A DNA stretch of 64,000 nt from Panopea generosa (taxonomy: Eukaryota > Mollusca > Bivalvia > Adapedonta > Hiatellidae). A program made the translations under genes and the position numbers. Where the stretch lies: positions 4,571,001 to 4,635,000 of the forward strand of contig CM055897.1 in NCBI GenBank assembly GCA_029582155.1. The letters are read 5' to 3'. Shown here one piece after another: positions 38,710-47,700 of the stretch; the first letter of the stretch is position 1, and each line of letters opens with the position of its first letter. Under the pieces are notes generated by a model. That model worked only from the letters and a program-made list of their open reading frames with translations. It had not been told where the DNA came from and did no database searches.

Positions 38710-41700
38710 CATTATTATTATCATTATTATTATTAGCAGGGGTCTAGGAGTAAAGCGTCCGCCTCTCATGCGGAATGTGTCGGTCATACCAAAAACTTGA
38801 AAATGATACTAGAAGCTTCCCCGTGTGGCGCTCAGCATTGAGAGGATAGTTCTAGGTCTGGTCGGCCCGATGTCAGTATAATGGCGTATCATACAATGTG
38901 TCTGCGACATGATACTCCGGTGTGGCAGCGCTAAGAATGCTGTCTTAAGTAGACACCGTCGCGATATTATAGAAAAACCTGTTGAAAGCGACGCTAAACA
39001 CCATACAACATATTACTATTTTCTGTATTGGCAAATACTCGTATATAGCAGAACATCGCTATTGTGTGCCTTTACAATGTCCATTAGAAATTAAGCATTT
39101 AACGTTCACTATAAACTTGTTTCTTTACAAAACACATTGTTATTTTTAGACTGAACTACTGAATGTTTAATTTTAAATCCAATAATTGCAGGATCGGCAA
39201 GTGTTAACAGTCCAAATTTAATGCTACCGGATATTGGCGTGATAGTTACTGGCGGTTGTTACAATTTTTTCCTTCTTCTATTTTATCTTATTTTTTTCTA
39301 GTTTGTACAATGTAGTTTTCTTTGAGCATGTTTTTATGTTTAAATATAGTTTAAAGACTTCATGGTCATGAGTCTGTAGAACTTATCAGTAAATTGGCGA
39401 TGAAAGACGCAGACTCGAGATGCTTGACACAATGCCATGTTTTAAGTGTGCCACTCACGCCAAGTTTGATATAGTTCTTTGATTCCGAGATATTGCGATA
39501 ATGCAACTGATACTTTATCGTAAACTTTAATATCTGAACAAAACAATAGTCCTTATCTACTTTTAGTTTCAAATTTGCCAAGTTAAAAAAAATATTTATC
39601 AACATGAAATTAAAAAACTTTAGTGCTCTGAAGATAATAGTTGCATTATGCAAGAAATATATGTAAAGTACAGTGAACGAGATATATATATGAAGTGCCG
39701 AAATCGTTGCTGTACAGTGTATGTAGGTCTATGTTTCCGACGGCAATATCAAACATACGTATCATTTCCAAGGTGTTTTTTTTCATGTTAAGATATCAGT
39801 TTTTAAGACAACTGAATACACATCATAACAATATGGGCACGGTCTTGTTAGCTCAGTCGGTACAGCTACCGACTACCAATCCAGCGGTCGTGAGTTCGAA
39901 TCGCGGCCCGGTCATAGTCACATTCTCCGTGATGATTGGTATACGGCATTGCGCTTCACTGTCGTTCGTCTTTCACCGCTGATTCAAGTGGGAAAGTTAT
40001 CAGTTACTTCCAGAAATGGGTGTACTCGAGTACGGGTTAACATTCCAGGACCCCAGGAAAGAATGGTTAGGAATACTGATCGCCTGTTTTAGGCCCAGAT
40101 GACATAAATATAACGCTAAATATGATAATAAACACAGCCTTATAGAAGGCTCCCTTGAGGGCAAAAACGAAACCAAAGGATGAAAACCAAATTCGTTTTA
40201 TTGTGTTTTAATGAGATATAATGTAACATACAGCATGTTCATGCCATTAACCGTGTTGTTTACATCATTAACGGTGATCGATTTTACCTTATGTCGTAAC
40301 TGTTTATACCTATAATCTTGTTTTTATCATCATTAATCGAAATTGTATTTACCATTAATCTTGATTGATTCGACCTTTAGTGGTGATTTTTATATCATTA
40401 ATATTGCTTAATATATATAATTATATATATATAATTATATATATATTTATATATAGTTTATGCCATTAATTGTAATATTTTATATCATTAAAAGTAATAG
40501 TTTAAATCATTAATCGTGATAATTTATACCTTTACTCATGTTTGTTTATATAATTATTCTTGATTGTTATTACCATTAACTGTTAATCGTGATTGTCTGT
40601 ATTATCAAGATTGTTATTACCATTAACTGTTAATCGTGATTGTCTGTATTATCAAGATTGTTTATACCATTGATCGAGAACATTAATATAATAAACTATT
40701 GAAACTGAAATTGAAACTGAATATCATTAAATCATGATTGTTTATAAAAAATTTCGTGATTATCTGTATAATTAATCTAACTGTCTATATTGTGTATATT
40801 ATGATGAGACGGAAATAAAGAAATAAATATTGTCTGTATCATTAATCGTGATTGTTTATACCATTATTCGAGATTGTTTATAAAATTAATCGTGATTATC
40901 TGTATCATTATTCGTGAATATTTATACCATTAATCGTGATTGTTTATATCATTAATCGTGATTGTTTATAAAATTAATCGTGATTGCCTGTATCGTTAAT
41001 CGTGATTGTCTGTATCGTTAATCGTGATTGTGTGTACTATTAATCATGATTGTGTGTACCATAAGTCGTGATTATTTATATCATTAATCGTGATTTTCTG
41101 TATCATGATTATCTGTATTGTGATTATCTGTATCATGATTATCTGTATCATTAATCGTGATTATCTGTATCATGATTATCTGTATCATGATTATCTGTAT
41201 CATTAATCGTGATTATCTGTATCATGATTATCTGCATCATGATTATCTGTATCATTAATCGTGATTATCTGTATCATGATTATCTGTATCATTAATCGTG
41301 ATTATCTGTATCATGATTATCTGTATCATGATTATCTGTATCATTAATCGTGATTATCTGTATCATGATTATCTGTATCATGATTATCTGTATCATGATT
41401 ACCTGTATCATTAATCGTGATTATCTGTATCATGATTATCTGTATCATTAATCGTGATTATCTGTATCATTAATCGTGATTATCTGTATCATGATTATCG
41501 GTATCATGATTATCTGTATCATTAATCGTGATTATCTGTATCATCAATCGTGAATGTTTACTTTTACAATTACTAGTCAAGTCACACAATAACAATTCTC
41601 TCAGATAGTTCATATATAGTTACACCGTTCCGTTTTTCATTAACATAGTAAACTAATTATGCTTCAGAATTTGATTAATCTCCATAATGCAGAAGGTGAA

Positions 41701-44700
41701 TTATAACCAAGTCTGTGTCTCTGCCATTAAATAAATATTATTTTAATAGTTCTAATTAATTTGCGTTCTCAATCATTTATTCATTCATTTTATTTTTATT
41801 CATCTATATAAAAATGCATATATTCATTTATGCATTAACTCAACATTTGCAAACCTACTGATTTAAGTTATAAAATCCAGTTATGAATAGTGCGATCGGC
41901 CATTTGTTTTATTAACTTGAGGTAAACCACCTTCGGGACCGACAGACACTGCATTCTAGCCACATAAATAACAAAACCCGACAAGCGCCTTTTTTGATAT
42001 AAGAATATGAAATTATTAAAGTATTAAAAAAGATATTTATTACATACATCGGCGTCACAACCCATTTTAAGCTTTCTAATTGATAATAAAATTGTATATA
42101 TTGAAAAGCCTTAAAAATATAAAACATCCCTATAAAAGTAGGCAAAAATGTTTAATATTGTATTTTATTGTAATGTAAATTGATATCTAGACTGCTCAAT
42201 ATTGTTAAACGCTTAATAGGAATATCCCGTACATTCTGCGTGATATATGGTCTTCTTATGTGAAACATTAAACGAAATAAATGGTTTTATGGTCCATTCT
42301 TCAATACGGTCCCTTTACTGTATTACGTAACACAATCATCCAATAACCTCGATAACCAAGTCTGGCAACATTCTTTTTGAAATTAATACAGCAAAAAATA
42401 AGACACACTCTCAAATCCGCCCATTAAAATCTTAATATCTTATCACGAGCGATTGAAAACAATTTGATAATTGCCATAGAAGCGGTGCCAGTAAGTAAAG
42501 GCATTGATGTTATGCCAAAGTTATGTCAAAATGGTTTTGGGTCATTGACGATATACCTCAAGTTTCCAGGGCACTAGAAGAGTTACGAGAAGCAGAAACG
42601 GGAAAGATAGACTACGATAGCCCGCTGTATGCATCATTTGTAGCGCTGCACTATCACATCAAAGATCAGATACAAAATTGGTGTAAACACGGCTCAAATA
42701 ACTGATAGACTGGAAAAAAGTTCATGTACTTTTCATAGAAATAAAACTTGACTTGAACGTTTACACACATTGTATAAATGGTACACTAAAATTACCAGTT
42801 GAAACAAGTAAAAAAGTAAGAAAACAAATAAAACCACCTTCAACGTATCCAGTATAAGTTATTATGATATACAGGAAGTAATAGGGAAAATAATAAAAAC
42901 ATCATTAAACGATGTACACAAATACACGCAGCCAGTTTAACACATACAAAGCATGCGCTCTGTCTCATCCAATTTTCGCACATTTCACTTACAGTTTGAT
43001 TCGACTATTATCAAACGTAGGCATTATGCAAACATTATCTGAACCCTTGTCAAATAAAAAAACTCTTACACGTGAATCACACAGTTTGACTAATCCCTTG
43101 TCATATAAAACCTGACACATATGGAACCTACAGCTTAACTTAACTCTTATTAGAAAAAACCTGACACATATGGAACCCACAGTTTAATTTAACCCTTGTC
43201 AGATAAAAATGTTACATGTGAATCAAACTGTTTAACTTAACCTTTGTCATATCAAACCTGATACATATGGAACTTACAGCTTAACTTAACCATTGTCAGA
43301 TAAAAAAAACTGTTACACGTGAATTACACAGTTTAACGTAACCCTTGTCAGATAAAAAATGTTACATGTGAATCAAACTGTTTAACTTAACCATTGTCAT
43401 ATCAAACCTGATACATATGGAACTTACAGCTTAACTTAACTCTTGTCAGATAAAACGGACACATACGGAACCCACAGCTTATCTTAACCCTTGTCAGATA
43501 AAAAAAACTGTTACACGTGAATCTCACAGTTTGATTTAACCCTTGTCAGATAAAACGTGACACATACGGAACCCACAGCTTAACTTAACCCTTGTCAGAT
43601 TAAAAAACTGTTACACGTGAATCAAACTGTTTAACTTAACCATTGTCATATAAAACCTGATACATATGGAACTCACAGCTTAACTTAACCCTTGTCAGAT
43701 AAAACCTGACACATATGGAACCAACAGCTTATCTTAAACCTTGTTAGATAAATACCTGACATATATGGAACCCACAGCTTAACTTAACCCTTGTCAGATA
43801 AAAAACTGTTACACGTGAATCAAAGAGTTTAACTTAAACCCTTATCAGATAAAACCTGACACATATGGAACCCACAGCTTATCTTAACTCTTGTCAGATA
43901 AAACCTGACACATATGGAACCCACAGCTTATCTTAACACTTGTCAGAAAAAAAACCTGACACATATGGAACCCACAGCTTAACTTAACCCTTGTCAGATA
44001 AAACCTGACACATGTGGAACCAACAGCTTATTTTAACTCTTGTCAGATAAAACTTGACACATATGGAACCCACAGCTTAACTGAACCCTTGTCAGATAAA
44101 AATCTGTTACACGTGAATCAAACTGTTTAACTTAACCCTTATCAGATAAAACCTGACTCATATGGAACCCACAGCTTAACTTAACCCTTGTCAGATAAAA
44201 CTTGACACATATGGAACCCACAGCTTAACTTAACCCTTGTCAGATAAAAAAACTGTTACACGTGAATCAAACTGTTTAACTTAACCCTCATCAGATAAAA
44301 CCCTTACACATATGGAACCCACAGCTTAACTAAACCCTTATCAGATAAAACCTGACACATATTGAATCCACATCTTATCTTAACCCTTGTCAGATAAATA
44401 CCTGACATATATGGAACCCACAGCTTAACTTAACCCTTGTCAGATAAAACCTGACACATATGGAACCCACAGCTTAACTTAACCCTTGTCAGATAAAAAA
44501 CTGTTACACGTGAATCAAAGAGTTTAACTTAACCCTTATCAGATAAAATCTGACACATATGAAACCCACAGCTTATCTTAACATTTGTCAGATAAAACCT
44601 GACACATATGGAACCCACAGCTTAACTTAACCATTGTCAGATAAAACCTTACACATATGGAACCCACAGCTTCTCTTAACTCTAGTCAGATAAAACCTGA

Positions 44701-47700
44701 CACATATGGAACCCACAGCTTAACTTAACCCTTGTCAGATAAAAAAACTGTTACACGTGAATCAAACTGTTTAACTAAACACTTATCAGATAACACCTGA
44801 TACATATGGAACCCACAGCTTAACTTAACCCTTGTCAGATAAAACCTGACTCATATGGAACCCACAGCTTAACTTAACCCTTGTCGGATAAAAAACTGTT
44901 ACACGTGAATCACACAGTTTGACTTATCCCCTGTCAGATAAAACCTGACGCATATGGAACCGACAGTTTAACTTAACCCTTTTCAGATAAAACCTGACAC
45001 ATATTGAACCCACATCTTATCTTAACCCTTGTCAGATAAATACCTGACACATATGGAACCCACAGCTTAACTTAACCCTTGTCAGATAAAAAAAACTCTT
45101 ACACGTGAATCACACAATTTGACTTAACCCTTGTCAGATAAAACCTGACACATATGGAACCTACAGCTTAACTTAAACCTTGTCAGATAAAACCTGACAC
45201 ATATGGAACCCACAGCTTATCTTAAACCTTGTCAGATTAATACCTGAAACATATGGAACCCACAGCATAACTTAACCCTTGTTAGATAAAAAAAACTGTT
45301 ACACGTTAATCACACAATTTGACTAAACCCTTGTCAGATAAAACTGACACATATGGAACCCACAGCTCAACTTAACCCTTGTCAGATAAAAAAAAAACTG
45401 TTACACGTGAATCACACAGTTTGACTAAACCCTTGTCAGATAAAACTGACACATATGGAACCCACAGCTTAACTTAACCCTTGTCAGATAAAAAAAACTG
45501 TTACAAGTGAATCACACAGTCTGACTAAACCCTTGTCAGATAAATACCTGACACATACGGAACCCACAGCTTATCTTAACCATTGTCAGATAAAAAACAC
45601 TTTCACGTGAATCACACAGTTTGACTAAACCCTTGTCAGATAAAACCTGACACATATGAAGCCCACAGCTTATCTTAACCCTTGTCAGATAAATACCTGA
45701 CACATATGGAACCCACAGCTTAACTTAACCATTGTCAGATAAAACCTTACACATATGGAACCCACAGCTTCTCTTAACTCTAGTCAGATAAAACCTGACA
45801 CATATGGAACCCACAGCTTAACTTAACCCTTGTCAGATAAAAAAACTGTTACACGTGAATCAAACTGTTTAACTAAACACTTATCAGATAACACCTGATA
45901 CATATGGAACCCACAGCTTAACTTAACCCTTGTCAGATAAAACCTGACTCATATGGAACCCACAGCTTAACTTAACCCTTGTCGGATAAAAAACTGTTAC
46001 ACGTGAATCACACAGTTTGACTTATCCCTTGTCAGATAAAACCTGACGCATATGGAACCGACAGTTTAACTTAACCCCTTTCAGATAAAACCTGACACAT
46101 ATTGAACCCACATCTTATCTTAACCCTTGTCAGATAAATACCTGACACATTAGAACCCACAGCTTAACTTAACCCTTGTCAGATAAAAAAAACTCTTACA
46201 CGTGAATCACACAATTTGACTTAACCCTTGTCAGATAAAACCTGACACATATGGAACCTACAGCTTAACTTAAACCTTGTCAGATAAAACCTGACACATA
46301 TGGAACCCACAGCTTATCTTAAACCTTGTCAGATTAATACCTGACACATATGGAACCCACAGCTTAACTTAACCCTTGTTAGATAAAAAAAACTGTTACA
46401 CGTTAATCACACAATTTGACTAAACCCTTGTCAGATAAAACTGACACATATGGAACCCACAGCTCAACTTAACCCTTGTCAGATAAAAAAAACTGTTACA
46501 CGTGAATCACACAGTTTGACTAAACCCTTGTCAGATAAAACTGACACATATGGAACCCACAGCTTAACTTAATCCTTGTCAGATAAAAAAAACTGTTACA
46601 AGTGAATCACACAGTCTGACTAAACCCTTGTCAGATAAATACCTGACACATACGGAACCCACAGCTTATCTTAACCATTGTCAGATAAAAACACTTTCAC
46701 GTGAATCTCACAGTTTGACTAAACCCTTGTCAGATAAAACCTGACACATATGAAGCCCACAGCCTATCTTAACCCTTGTCAGATAAATACCTGACACATA
46801 TGGAACCCACAGCTTAACTTAACCCTTGTCAAATAAAAACTGTTACACGTGAATCACACAGTTTGACTAAACCCTTGTCAGATAAAAATGACACATATGG
46901 AACCCACAGCTTAAATAAACCCTTGTCAGATAACTACCTGACACATATGGAACCCACAGCTTAACTTAACCCTTGTCAAATAAAAAACTGTTACATGTGA
47001 ATCACACAGTTTGACTAAACCCTTGTCAGATAAAACTGACACATATGGAACCCACAGCTTAACTTAACCCTTGTGAGATAAAAAAAAAACTGTTACACGT
47101 GAATCACACGGTTTGACTAAACCCTTGTCAGATAAAACCTGACACATATGAAGCCCACAGCTTATCTTAACCTTTGTCAGATAAATACCTGACACATATG
47201 GAACCCACAGCTTATCTTAACCCTTGTCAGATAAATATCTGACCTCCATCAATCACACAGTTAAACTAAACCATTTTTACATAAAACATTGCACAGATTA
47301 ACTTAACCATCGCCATAAACGCTTAAAGCAGACAAATCTCGTATCATTGTCAGGAACAGATGATCTAACACCTACTTATTGTTTTTCTTTACCATGTCGA
47401 GAATGAATTATTCACGCGCCTGTCTCAGTTATAGCGATACAAAAGTCTAGTATATTTCATTCACGTGCCCTGACTTAAACATGGTGACATAAGTTCAAGC
47501 ACACATTATTCACACACTCTATCTTAGTCGTGGTGGCATAAAACTAATTCACATACATGTCTTATGTCTTAACAATGATTACGTAATTGTCCAGCACAAA
47601 TTAGTCATGATCTGTCTCTCATGGTGAATCAAAGTCAAGAACATTATTATTCCCATGTTCTGTCTTTACCATGGTGATAGAGGTCAAGTTCATATTATTC

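Noticed and set aside
39835..39915. True tRNA gene
   Set aside because: A and B boxes are present but the acceptor and anticodon stems do not pair well, and the shared SINE body follows. The heads at 5274, 32570, 38180 and 51117 are rejected for the same reason.
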